From Clostridiaceae bacterium (lineage in GTDB: Bacteria; Bacillota; Clostridia; Saccharofermentanales; DTU023), in assembly GCA_012511185.1 (NCBI GenBank), contig JAAZGN010000043.1, positions 1-28,409 on the forward strand: a DNA stretch of 28,409 nt, written 5' to 3'. Position numbers and translations under genes: made by a program. The notes under the pieces are model-generated. The model searched no databases, was not told the DNA's origin, and worked only from the letters and a program-made list of their open reading frames with translations. Positions 15,598 through 22,913 of the stretch are shown in pieces; the first letter of the stretch is position 1; every line of letters begins with the position of its first letter.

Positions 15598-16626
15598 ATG
15601 TTTCCCAAGGAAGCCCTTTTCAGCTCCCTTTACGCCGCACTTGCCGTCTTCGCCGGAACGGTTTTGGCGGGCTTGGCGGGCATTCCTGTCATCCGGAAGA
15701 GAACCGCCGCCCAGCCGATCCGCGACAACGGCCCGCAGTCACACAAGGCAAAAAGCGGGACACCGACTTTCGGCGGTCTCTTTTTCCTTTTACCCCTCCT
15801 GGTCCTGGCGGCAGCCCTGCCCCGGATTGACAAGTCCTTTCACCCCTTGTCTGTCATCGTCTTTTTCATGGCTGTCTTTGGAGCCATTGGCTTCGCCGAC
15901 GATTATGTCAAGGTCAAGATCAGGCGCAAGGGCTTGAGCGTCAAGCAAAAGACCATCCTGATCGGCCTGGCCTCCCTGGCAGCTGCCATCTATTTCCTCT
16001 GGCTGTCGCCTGTCCCGCCCTTTATCATGATGCCCCTGTCAGCCCGGCTGGTTGAAGTCACGGGCGCCTGGAAAATTCTCTATCTTCTTGTCCTGGTGCC
16101 TTTTCTCTTTTACATGAGCAATTCCGTCAATATCACCGATGGCTTGGACGGCCTGCTCTCCAGCCTGATGGCCATCGCGTCCCTGGGCATATTTGCGGTC
16201 ACAGGCCTCCTGTACGCCTTCCTGCCCCATGCCCTGGCCTTCATGGCCCTGACCGCGGCCATAGCCGCGGGCTGTCTTGGCTTTCTTCTCTTCAACCGCT
16301 ATCCTGCCAAAATCTTTATGGGCGACACGGGATCCCAGGCCCTGGGCATCGGCTTCAGCCTGCTGACCGTCATGGCAGGCGTGCCCTACCTGGCCCTGAT
16401 CACCGGTTTCGTTTTCTTTTTCGAGGGCTTTTCGGTGGTCCTCCAAGTGGCTTATTTCAAGTCGACAGGCGGCAGGCGGATCTTTCGCATGTCGCCCCTC
16501 CATCACCATTTCGAATTGGGCGGCTGGCCCGAGACAAAGGTTGTCTTTGTCTTCAGTCTTGCCGGCCTGTTCTGTGCTCTAGCCGGTTTCCTGGTCATGT
16601 CAGGACCACTATTCAAGGGAGGCTAG
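15598..16626 (+). CDS. mraY: Phospho-MurNAc-pentapeptide transferase
   Basis: MraY transfers phospho-MurNAc-pentapeptide to undecaprenyl phosphate, giving lipid I at the inner face of the membrane. The 342-residue, ten-span protein has GTPTFGG, the Asp pair in FADDYVKV (101-102), NITDGLDGL (178-186), FMGDTGSQ and the MraY-specific triple His in PLHHHFELGG. ATG 15598 has GGGGAGG at 15584-15590, seven bases upstream. The RBS/stop/start arrangement GGAGG-CTAGCCATG recurs at the next junction, before ftsW. All catalytic residues are present. Confidence 0.97.
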   Translation: MFPKEALFSSLYAALAVFAGTVLAGLAGIPVIRKRTAAQPIRDNGPQSHKAKSGTPTFGGLFFLLPLLVLAAALPRIDKSFHPLSVIVFFMAVFGAIGFADDYVKVKIRRKGLSVKQKTILIGLASLAAAIYFLWLSPVPPFIMMPLSARLVEVTGAWKILYLLVLVPFLFYMSNSVNITDGLDGLLSSLMAIASLGIFAVTGLLYAFLPHALAFMALTAAIAAGCLGFLLFNRYPAKIFMGDTGSQALGIGFSLLTVMAGVPYLALITGFVFFFEGFSVVLQVAYFKSTGGRRIFRMSPLHHHFELGGWPETKVVFVFSLAGLFCALAGFLVMSGPLFKGG

Positions 16627-16628
16627 CC

Positions 16629-18077
16629 ATGTCAGGGCGGGTGGGCAGATTGCAAACAGGAGACGGGCGCGCGCTTATGAGCAGCCGCCGCATTTCCGCC
16701 TCCCACCGCCACATGTCCATGGCCTATCTGCTTGTCTGGCTGATCCTCATCTGTTACGGCCTCCTCATGATGTTCAGCGCCAGTTATGGGATCAGCTTTA
16801 TACAGTCAAGCAGCGGGATGAAAAACCAGGCAGCGGGTACAAGTGAATCTCTTCCCGTCCGCGCCGTCCTGGAAGCTGACGCCACTGCCATGGCCCGCAA
16901 GCAGATCCTGCTGACCATGGCCGGCGCAAGCCTTGCCATCATGCTGGGTTCCCTGATACCATTTCGTCAGCTGACCCGGCCCGCTTTCCGCTATATCCTT
17001 TACGGCGTGGTGACGGCCAGCCTGTTCTACTGCAGAAAGGGAGGCATGGTCATCAACGGGGCACGGCGCTGGGTCGACCTGGGCTTTATCAGTTTCCAAC
17101 CGTCCGAACTGGCCAAGATAGGGGCGGTGTTTTTTCTAGCCGGCTATTTTTCCCGCCGCCAAAAAGTGCGGCGGCAGGAGAAAATGAAGGCCGGCCGGGG
17201 GAAACCGGGGGTGTCCCTGTCGAGGCAAGCCTTCCTGGACGTCACCTGGCCAGCGCTCCTGATCAGCGTATGGATTATCCTGACCTTGATCCAGCCCCAC
17301 CTGTCGGGCGCCCTGATCATCAGCCTGATCAGCCTGATTGTCTTCTTCCTGGCGGACATCCCGCTCAAATCGCGTCTGACAGGATTCTTTCAACTCCTCG
17401 CTCTCCTGGTCGTTGTTGCACTTGTACTGGGCTTCGCTTATCAGGTCATTACCAAGCAGTCCGCCGTCGAATATGTCAACGAGCGGTTTGCCCATGCCTT
17501 CAAACGGGTCGGAACCTTTCGTGACCGCGACGGGGCCAGTCAGGATGACCGCATGCAGATCGAACAGGCGGAACTGGCGCTGGGCTCGGGAGGACTGACG
17601 GGCAAGGGTCTGGGCAGAAGTGTGCAGAAGCTCAACTGGCTGTCCGAGGCACACAATGATTTCATTCTGCCCGTGATCGGTGAGGAACTGGGCTTTATCG
17701 GGGTGGTGAGTGTCATAGTCCTCTTCCTGTCCTTTCTGCTGTTTGGAATTCTGATCGCCCGGAAGGCTTCGTCCCACATGGCCATGCTGGTCGCCGCGGG
17801 CAACACCATCCTGATCACCGTCCAGGCCTTCCTCAATATGGCCGTGTCCGTGAGCCTGATTCCGACAACCGGAATTTCCCTGCCCTTCTTCAGCTACGGC
17901 GGGACTGCCAATTTCTTTTTCGCCCTGGCATCAGGCCTGGTGCTGTGCGTATCCAAATCGGCCGTGCGCATTGATCCTGATGTGGAGCGGATCGTCGTGA
18001 AAGTCAAGCCGGCGGCCAGGAAAACCAAGGAAAATGATACGCTTGATGAAGGCGACGGTATGGGTTACGCTGTATAG
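16629..18077 (+). CDS. ftsW: SEDS-family septal peptidoglycan glycosyltransferase FtsW/SpoVE
   Basis: FtsW polymerises lipid II at the division septum with a class B PBP. The 482-residue multi-spanning protein shows NGARRWVDLGFISFQPSELAKI (about 143-164), GSGGLTGKGLGR, EAHNDFILPVIGEELGFIG with the catalytic-position Asp at 344, and PTTGISLPFFSYGGT. A hydrophilic loop at about 58-90 between the first two membrane segments and a basic insert around 175-198 (RRQKVRRQEKMKAGRGK) make it longer than usual. ATG 16629 has AAGGGAGG at 16615-16622; ATG 16677 is an alternative. murD, often next to it, is absent. FtsW is assigned over RodA by its place in the dcw operon. Confidence 0.94.
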   Translation: MSGRVGRLQTGDGRALMSSRRISASHRHMSMAYLLVWLILICYGLLMMFSASYGISFIQSSSGMKNQAAGTSESLPVRAVLEADATAMARKQILLTMAGASLAIMLGSLIPFRQLTRPAFRYILYGVVTASLFYCRKGGMVINGARRWVDLGFISFQPSELAKIGAVFFLAGYFSRRQKVRRQEKMKAGRGKPGVSLSRQAFLDVTWPALLISVWIILTLIQPHLSGALIISLISLIVFFLADIPLKSRLTGFFQLLALLVVVALVLGFAYQVITKQSAVEYVNERFAHAFKRVGTFRDRDGASQDDRMQIEQAELALGSGGLTGKGLGRSVQKLNWLSEAHNDFILPVIGEELGFIGVVSVIVLFLSFLLFGILIARKASSHMAMLVAAGNTILITVQAFLNMAVSVSLIPTTGISLPFFSYGGTANFFFALASGLVLCVSKSAVRIDPDVERIVVKVKPAARKTKENDTLDEGDGMGYAV

Positions 18078-18121
18078 GTGTATACACAAAGAGACGGACG
18101 GATGGCTGGCCTGAGACCGAA

Positions 18122-19273
18122 ATGAACCCAAAAGAGCGCTCCCAAACCATCATTATTGCAGCAGGTGGCACAAGCGGCCACATTTATCCCGCCTTTGCCA
18201 TTGCCGCAGGGATCCAGAGGATTTTACCCGCCGTCCGTTTTATTTTCTGCGGCGCCCCGGGCGGCCTGGAGCAAATCATGGTCGAATCGGAGGGCTATAA
18301 TTTTCACCCCATACCCGCTCAAAACATGCCCAACCGCAGGAACAGACGTTATTTCAGTTGGGCCTGGACCAATATCAGGGGCATGCTCAAGAGCCGGGCC
18401 TTGTTAAAAGCACAGATCCCTCAGCTTGTGATCGGGACGGGTGGCTTTGTTTCAGCCCCCTTGATCGCTGCCGCGCGATGCATGGGGGTTCCCTACTTTT
18501 TGCACGAGCAAAACGCCGTGCCCGGCAGGGCCAACCGCCTCTTCGCCCGCCGTGCCCGGGCCGTTTTCATCAGTTACGAGTCGAGCCGGTCCTGCTTTGC
18601 CCGGGGGGGACACATCGTCTTCAGCGGGAATCCGGTCCGGCCCCTCTTCTTCGAGCTTGACCGGGCCAGGGCCAGGGAAGCCCTGGACATTGCGGACGAC
18701 GTCTTTCTTGTCATGGTGATGGGTGGCAGTCTGGGCTCCAGGACCATCAACACGGCTCTTGCCCGTATGGATGACGCGGGCGGTTGGACGGCGCTGCTGG
18801 ACAAGTACCCTCAGCTGCGGCTGGCTGTCAGCACGGGCGTCCAGAGCCCGGTCGGTTACCCCGAGGAAATCGCGGCTCTGCCAGGGGTTCTGACTGCGGA
18901 GCCCTTCCTGCATGACGCCCCTTATTGGATTGCCGCCTGTGATCTTTTTATCGGCCGTGCCGGCGCCATGACCTGCGCGGAGATTGCCTCCCAAGGCAAA
19001 CCTTCGGTCCTCATTCCCTTTCTGCACGCGGTCGATGACCACCAGACGGAAAATGCCCGGGCCATGGAAGAAGTGGGTGCTTCGCTCGTTTTCAGCGACG
19101 GGGACTTCAACAGCCAACAGCTGCTGGAAACTCTGGACAGACTGATCGCCCAACCCGACCTGCTCGCAGCCATGAGTAAAAGTGCCCGCCGCTGGGCAAC
19201 GCCTGATGCGGCCGGTACCATCGCTGAAATGGTCGCAGCGGTGCTCGAAAATGATGAAACGGTCAAGTCCTAA
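18122..19273 (+). CDS. murG: UDP-GlcNAc:lipid I GlcNAc transferase MurG
   Basis: MurG converts lipid I to lipid II on the cytoplasmic face of the membrane. The 383-residue GT-B enzyme has the N-terminal glycine loop GGTSGHIYPA (15-24), HEQNAVPGRANR, MGGSLGSRTIN, FIGRAGAMTCAE (Met where Ser is common in the family) and DDHQTENAR near the nucleotide site. A 44-base gap separates it from ftsW. The stretch before ATG 18122 has only a weak purine-rich signal, so the start is moderately sure, but the glycine loop sits at the normal distance from it. ftsQ begins inside its 3' end. Confidence 0.96.
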   Translation: MNPKERSQTIIIAAGGTSGHIYPAFAIAAGIQRILPAVRFIFCGAPGGLEQIMVESEGYNFHPIPAQNMPNRRNRRYFSWAWTNIRGMLKSRALLKAQIPQLVIGTGGFVSAPLIAAARCMGVPYFLHEQNAVPGRANRLFARRARAVFISYESSRSCFARGGHIVFSGNPVRPLFFELDRARAREALDIADDVFLVMVMGGSLGSRTINTALARMDDAGGWTALLDKYPQLRLAVSTGVQSPVGYPEEIAALPGVLTAEPFLHDAPYWIAACDLFIGRAGAMTCAEIASQGKPSVLIPFLHAVDDHQTENARAMEEVGASLVFSDGDFNSQQLLETLDRLIAQPDLLAAMSKSARRWATPDAAGTIAEMVAAVLENDETVKS

Positions 19274-20249
19274 GAATTCGCGCCAAAAGAGGGAAGGTTC
19301 GCTTCGCAATGAGGATGACTTGCGAAACAGGGGCAAGGCTGATCCCTACCCCTCCATTTTCCAGCCTTCCCCCTTTACGGATGAAAGCCGAAGAAAAAGG
19401 GCAAAGGAAAGACGCCGCCGCCGCTTTGCCGGCTGGCCTTCAAGATTGTTGGTTCTTGTTGCCCTGCTGCTCGCTCTTGCCTCCCTGCTGGCCTATCTCC
19501 CTCAGTTTTACATCGAAACAATTACCGTGACCGGTACCCGTATGACTGACCAGGCGGTGATCAAGGCATACGCCGAGGACAAGGAAGGTGAACATTTTTT
19601 GCCGAAAATGGGAGGATCGGCCATCCGCTTCCTGTCCTTGCGATACGGCAGCATTGAAGAGGAGATCCAGGCTGCCTACCCCATCGTCCGCCAGGCCCGT
19701 GTCCGTTTTCGATTTCCCTCAACCCTTGCCATCACCGTGGAGGAGAAGGTGGAAATACTGGCCATCCGCGTATCGGGAGGCTATGCCCTGATTGACCGTG
19801 ACCAGGAGGTCCTCCGGATAGCGGAAGAACCGGACTTCGCACTGCCCGTCCTGGAGGGCGTTTCCGTTCTCGGGCAGGCCACAGGAGGCGGACTGCTCAA
19901 AGTGGAGGACCCCACGCAGCTGACCGCGGCTTCGCATCTGATTGCCGGCTTGATTCAGCACGATCAGGCGGACACGTCAGGTCCCCAATTAATGGAAAAA
20001 ATCCGCCAGATCAGGCAGATTGCGGGGTCCCTCTTTTTTCTCTTTATCCCTTTGTCGCAAGGAGGGGAGATACGTGTTAGACTTGAGGACAACAGGCTGC
20101 TGCAAGATAAATTGGCCTTGCTGAGCTACCTGCTTGAGCGTGAAGACCTTATACCTCAGACAGCAGGTGAACTCGATTTAAGCGGTGAAACCGCCTATTT
20201 CCGCCCCGATGCGGGCGAGGGCCAGGTAACCGGTTTTACGGAACCTTGA
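19251..20249 (+). CDS. ftsQ: Cell division protein FtsQ/DivIB
   Basis: A bitopic divisome protein that binds FtsL and DivIC and regulates septal synthesis. The ~332-residue product has a 60-residue charged cytoplasmic N-terminus ending in an Arg/Lys-rich stop (RRKRAKERRRRR), one membrane segment at about 65-83, a POTRA domain starting FYIETITVTG (about 86-155) and the FtsQ beta domain including YALIDRDQEVLRI. Start choice is uncertain: ATG 19251 or 19254 overlap murG by about 20 bases with no clear ribosome binding site. A clear GAGGGAAGG at 19288-19296 has no well-spaced in-frame start after it. Position between murG and sbp/ftsZ agrees with the call. Confidence 0.88.
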   Translation: MMKRSSPKNSRQKREGSLRNEDDLRNRGKADPYPSIFQPSPFTDESRRKRAKERRRRRFAGWPSRLLVLVALLLALASLLAYLPQFYIETITVTGTRMTDQAVIKAYAEDKEGEHFLPKMGGSAIRFLSLRYGSIEEEIQAAYPIVRQARVRFRFPSTLAITVEEKVEILAIRVSGGYALIDRDQEVLRIAEEPDFALPVLEGVSVLGQATGGGLLKVEDPTQLTAASHLIAGLIQHDQADTSGPQLMEKIRQIRQIAGSLFFLFIPLSQGGEIRVRLEDNRLLQDKLALLSYLLEREDLIPQTAGELDLSGETAYFRPDAGEGQVTGFTEP

Positions 20250-20280
20250 AGCAGTGTCAGGATAGCTCGGAGGCGCATCC

Positions 20281-20682
20281 ATGCTGATTATTATCGGTCT
20301 TCTGATCGGTTTGCTCTTAGGTCTATTTGCCAATATACCCTTGCCCGCCAGCGTGGTACCCTACCTTGCCGTCTTCAGCCTGATCGGTGCCGAAGCCTTG
20401 ACCGGATCGTGGAATGCCCTCCAGGCGGGCGACTTTGAGCCGGGGAAATTTCTCATCGAGTTGGCGGCCAACTTAGTGATCGCGGCCCTTATGACGGCCT
20501 TGGGGCAGCAGATGAAATACGATTTTGCCCTGATCGTCTCCTTCATCTTCGCTTACAGGCTTTTCCGCAACACCAATTTCATGTCGCGCAAGCTCTATAA
20601 GGATATCCAAACGCGCCGCCAGAACCGGGCGCGCGAGAAAGAAGACGGCTTGCAGGACAAGCCGGAGAGGCCGGATCGATGA
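20281..20682 (+). CDS. sbp: Small basic membrane protein Sbp (DUF1290)
   Basis: Sbp-family proteins are small membrane proteins of unknown role encoded next to ftsZ in many Bacillota and Actinobacteria. The 133-residue product opens with a hydrophobic glycine-rich segment (LLIGLLLGLFANIPLP), then VPYLAVFSLIGAEALTG, a third hydrophobic stretch (IELAANLVIAALMTALG) and a highly basic, charged tail from about residue 105. ATG 20281 has GGAGG at 20269-20273, seven bases upstream. The neighbours usually found with it, DUF881 proteins and ftsA, are missing. Function is not known. Confidence 0.85.
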   Translation: MLIIIGLLIGLLLGLFANIPLPASVVPYLAVFSLIGAEALTGSWNALQAGDFEPGKFLIELAANLVIAALMTALGQQMKYDFALIVSFIFAYRLFRNTNFMSRKLYKDIQTRRQNRAREKEDGLQDKPERPDR

Positions 20683-20714
20683 GGGGAACGGTTCCGTCAA
20701 TGTGCCCTTTTTGC

Positions 20715-20743
20715 TTGCACGGCCCAGCGGGTTAATGTAGAAT
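20715..20743 (+). promoter_or_regulatory. Promoter upstream of ftsZ
   Basis: TTGCAC (20715-20720) and TAGAAT (20738-20743) are separated by exactly 17 bp and match the housekeeping sigma consensus well. The predicted start near 20750 gives ftsZ a leader of about 120 bases. The 187-base gap before ftsZ is one of the few real intergenic regions in this cluster, which suits an internal promoter that lets ftsZ be expressed independently of the dcw promoter. Confidence 0.65.
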
Positions 20744-20785
20744 ACTACGCGTGTACCCGTCTGTTCTTTCAAGCTGGAAGCAAGG

Positions 20786-20842
20786 GTGTGTATGTTACGC
20801 AATTTGTTTGAACTGAGGGCACGAAAATGGCAACTGCTTTAA
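20786..20842 (+). CDS. Possible short leader peptide upstream of ftsZ
   Basis: A short frame starts at GTG 20786 (or ATG 20792) and ends at TAA 20840, coding for 16-18 residues (MLRNLFELRARKWQLL from the ATG). GGAAG at 20776-20780 could serve as its ribosome binding site, five bases before the GTG. It lies wholly inside the predicted ftsZ leader. No family is recognised, and short frames like this arise by chance, so it is a weak candidate. It is reported because of its position between the promoter and the ftsZ start. Confidence 0.2.
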   Translation: MCMLRNLFELRARKWQLL

Positions 20843-20869
20843 ACGAAAAGATGAAAGGAGTTGCGGCAC

Positions 20870-22240
20870 GTGGCGGATTATGATTACAATATGGGGATAG
20901 GCAGCGGTCTTTATGCGAACATCCGGGTCATCGGGATCGGCGGTGGGGGTTGCAATGCCGTCAACCGGATGATTGAAGGTGGTGTCCAGGGCATCGAATT
21001 CATCGCCGTCAATACCGATCATCAGTCGCTGCAGCATTCGAAGGCAAGCGAAACCATCCGGATCGGTGAAAAGATTACCCGCGGCCTGGGTGCCGGCGCG
21101 CAGCCGGAGCTGGGCCAGAAGGCGGCGGAAGAAAATATTGAGGAAATCTCCAAGGCATTGGAAGGTTCCGACATGCTTTTCATAACAGCCGGCATGGGTG
21201 GTGGCACCGGAACCGGCGGCGCGCCGGTGATCGCCCAGGTGGCGGAAAAACTCGGTATTCTGACGGTCGCCGTGGTGACCACCCCCTTCCGTTTCGAGGG
21301 GTCCCGCCGCCGGCAAAACGCAGAGAAGGGAGTCCGTGAGCTCCAGCAACACGTCGATTCGCTGATCGTGGTTCCCAACGACAAACTGCTTGAGATTGCC
21401 AGCGATGATACCACCCTGGATGAGGCCTTTAACCTGGCCGACCGGGTCCTCCAGTATGGTGTTTCCAGTATCTCCGATCTGGTTGCTGTTCCCGGCCTGA
21501 TCAACCTCGACCTGGCGGATGTCAGGCGGGTCATGACCAACGCCGGTGTCTGCCACATGGGCATTGGCCGGGGCAACGGGGAGAGCAGGGCGGCCACCTC
21601 CGTGAAACAGGCCATGACCAGCCCGTTGCTCGACACGACCATCGACGGGGCTCAAAGCATCATCATCAATTTTACCGGTGGACACGATATGAAGATGAAG
21701 GAGGTCAATGAGGCCGCCTCCCAGGTCCGCGAAGCCGTTTCACCCGACGCCGAGATTATCTTCGGTGCCGTGATCGACGAAAATATGCAGGACGACCTGG
21801 TCATTACCATTATTGCCAGCCGTTTCGGGGGTGACAGCATGCCGGCCCGCGCGGCACGCGCCGGACACGCCCAGGCATCTCCACCTTCTTTCAGCCTTCC
21901 GCAGCGGCAGCCACAGCCAGCCAGTTCCCGGTCAGCCATCGATGATTTGCCTGATTTTCTACGGCCACCGCGCTCTGGGCAGCCTAGGGACCGCGGACCG
22001 GACCAGGGTTTGCAAGGGACCGGTTTCAGCCGGACCAGCCAGCGACATGACGAGCTGGCCATGTCTGACATGATCGACCGGGCGACGGAGAACGCGGCAA
22101 GACACAACCGCAATATACCGCGTGTGCTCGACGAGGCCCCCCTTGAAAGGACAGGCCCGACGCCTGAGAGATCACGGGCGGGCAAGCAGGAGGGCAGGGT
22201 GCTGCCCTGGTTCCTGCGGGACGATGATATGGACCGCTGA
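20870..22240 (+). CDS. ftsZ: Cell division GTPase FtsZ with a long, double-motif C-terminus
   Basis: FtsZ polymerises into the cytokinetic ring. The 456-residue product has VIGIGGGGCNAVNRM near the N-terminus, VNTDHQSL, the tubulin signature GGGTGTGGAP at about 110-119 and intact T7-loop-region residues (NLDLADVR). GTG 20870 is chosen because AAAGGAG at 20854-20860 lies nine bases before it; the in-frame TTG at 20861 directly touches that site. After the GTPase core (to about residue 320) there is a ~135-residue disordered tail, longer than usual. It carries DLPDFLR at 359-365 and LPWFLR at 445-450, both resembling the single C-terminal peptide that binds FtsA or SepF. Neither ftsA nor sepF is in the window. 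Confidence 0.96.
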   Translation: MADYDYNMGIGSGLYANIRVIGIGGGGCNAVNRMIEGGVQGIEFIAVNTDHQSLQHSKASETIRIGEKITRGLGAGAQPELGQKAAEENIEEISKALEGSDMLFITAGMGGGTGTGGAPVIAQVAEKLGILTVAVVTTPFRFEGSRRRQNAEKGVRELQQHVDSLIVVPNDKLLEIASDDTTLDEAFNLADRVLQYGVSSISDLVAVPGLINLDLADVRRVMTNAGVCHMGIGRGNGESRAATSVKQAMTSPLLDTTIDGAQSIIINFTGGHDMKMKEVNEAASQVREAVSPDAEIIFGAVIDENMQDDLVITIIASRFGGDSMPARAARAGHAQASPPSFSLPQRQPQPASSRSAIDDLPDFLRPPRSGQPRDRGPDQGLQGTGFSRTSQRHDELAMSDMIDRATENAARHNRNIPRVLDEAPLERTGPTPERSRAGKQEGRVLPWFLRDDDMDR

Positions 22241-22301
22241 CCATCGGCCACGTGATCATAGCGCCTCGGACAGCCGGCGGGGCTGGAGACTTTCAATTTA
22301 A

Positions 22302-22341
22302 AGACAGAAGCGGCCGGATCCATGATCCGGTCGTGCTGTCT
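22302..22341 (+). other. Long imperfect hairpin between ftsZ and nrdR
   Basis: AGACAG (22302-22307) pairs with CTGTCT (22336-22341). CCGGATC (22314-22320) pairs with GATCCGG (22324-22330) around a CAT loop, and the bases between can add GC and GU pairs, for about 17 pairs in all. No T-run follows, so it is not a standard terminator. It lies 30 bases before the nrdR start and could influence nrdR translation or mark an RNA processing or attenuation site. No promoter is obvious in this 130-base gap. Confidence 0.5.
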
Positions 22342-22370
22342 GCCGCATCCGTGGGAAGGGGGCCAAACCG

Positions 22371-22895
22371 TTGAAATGTCCCAACTGTGAAGGAAATGAC
22401 GACCGGGTTGTCGATTCGAGGCCGTCGGACGATGGGACCACCATCCGCCGCCGCCGCGAATGTCTTCTGTGCGGAAGCCGCTTTACCACCTATGAGAAGG
22501 TTGAGAACATCCCCCTGATGGTCATCAAAAAAGACGGGAGCCGCCAGCCTTTTGATCGGCAGAAGCTTTTGATCGGTATCATGAAAAGCTGTGAAAAAAG
22601 GCCGGTGACCACTCAACAGATTGAGGAGCTGATCGATCAGGTGGAGCGGGTGGCCGGCAATGCGCTCAAGCGCGAGATCAGCACTTCCGAAATCGGGGAA
22701 CTGGTTCTGAAACAGCTGAGACGAATTGATGAAGTCGCCTACATCCGTTTCGCCTCGGTATACAGGGCATTTGGGGACATACGCTCATTTTTCAAGGAAA
22801 TTTCCTCCCTGCTCCAAAACGATGCGGGGGAAGGCGGGCCGGACCCCGGCAGTGAAGAAATTCTTGATCAGGTCTGGGAAGAACCGCAAGCTTAA
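22371..22895 (+). CDS. nrdR: Transcriptional repressor NrdR
   Basis: NrdR is a zinc-ribbon/ATP-cone protein that represses ribonucleotide reductase genes in response to dATP/ATP. The 174-residue product starts MKCPNC and has the Zn-binding set CPNC and CLLC (about 3-34), DSRPSDDGTTIRRRREC, FTTYE, and the ATP-cone region VIKKDGSRQPFDRQKLL. It ends with a ~20-residue acidic tail. The start is TTG 22371, with AAGGGGG ending nine bases upstream at 22361 and the MKCP opening exactly matching the family. No NrdR box or reductase gene is seen here. In related genomes nrdR sits further from ftsZ, with sporulation genes between. Confidence 0.95.
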   Translation: MKCPNCEGNDDRVVDSRPSDDGTTIRRRRECLLCGSRFTTYEKVENIPLMVIKKDGSRQPFDRQKLLIGIMKSCEKRPVTTQQIEELIDQVERVAGNALKREISTSEIGELVLKQLRRIDEVAYIRFASVYRAFGDIRSFFKEISSLLQNDAGEGGPDPGSEEILDQVWEEPQA

Positions 22896-22913
22896 AATAC
22901 AGAGGAGCTCAAG

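Noticed and set aside
20861..20869. TTG 20861 as the ftsZ start
   Set aside because: It directly touches AAAGGAG with no spacing; GTG 20870 has nine-base spacing.
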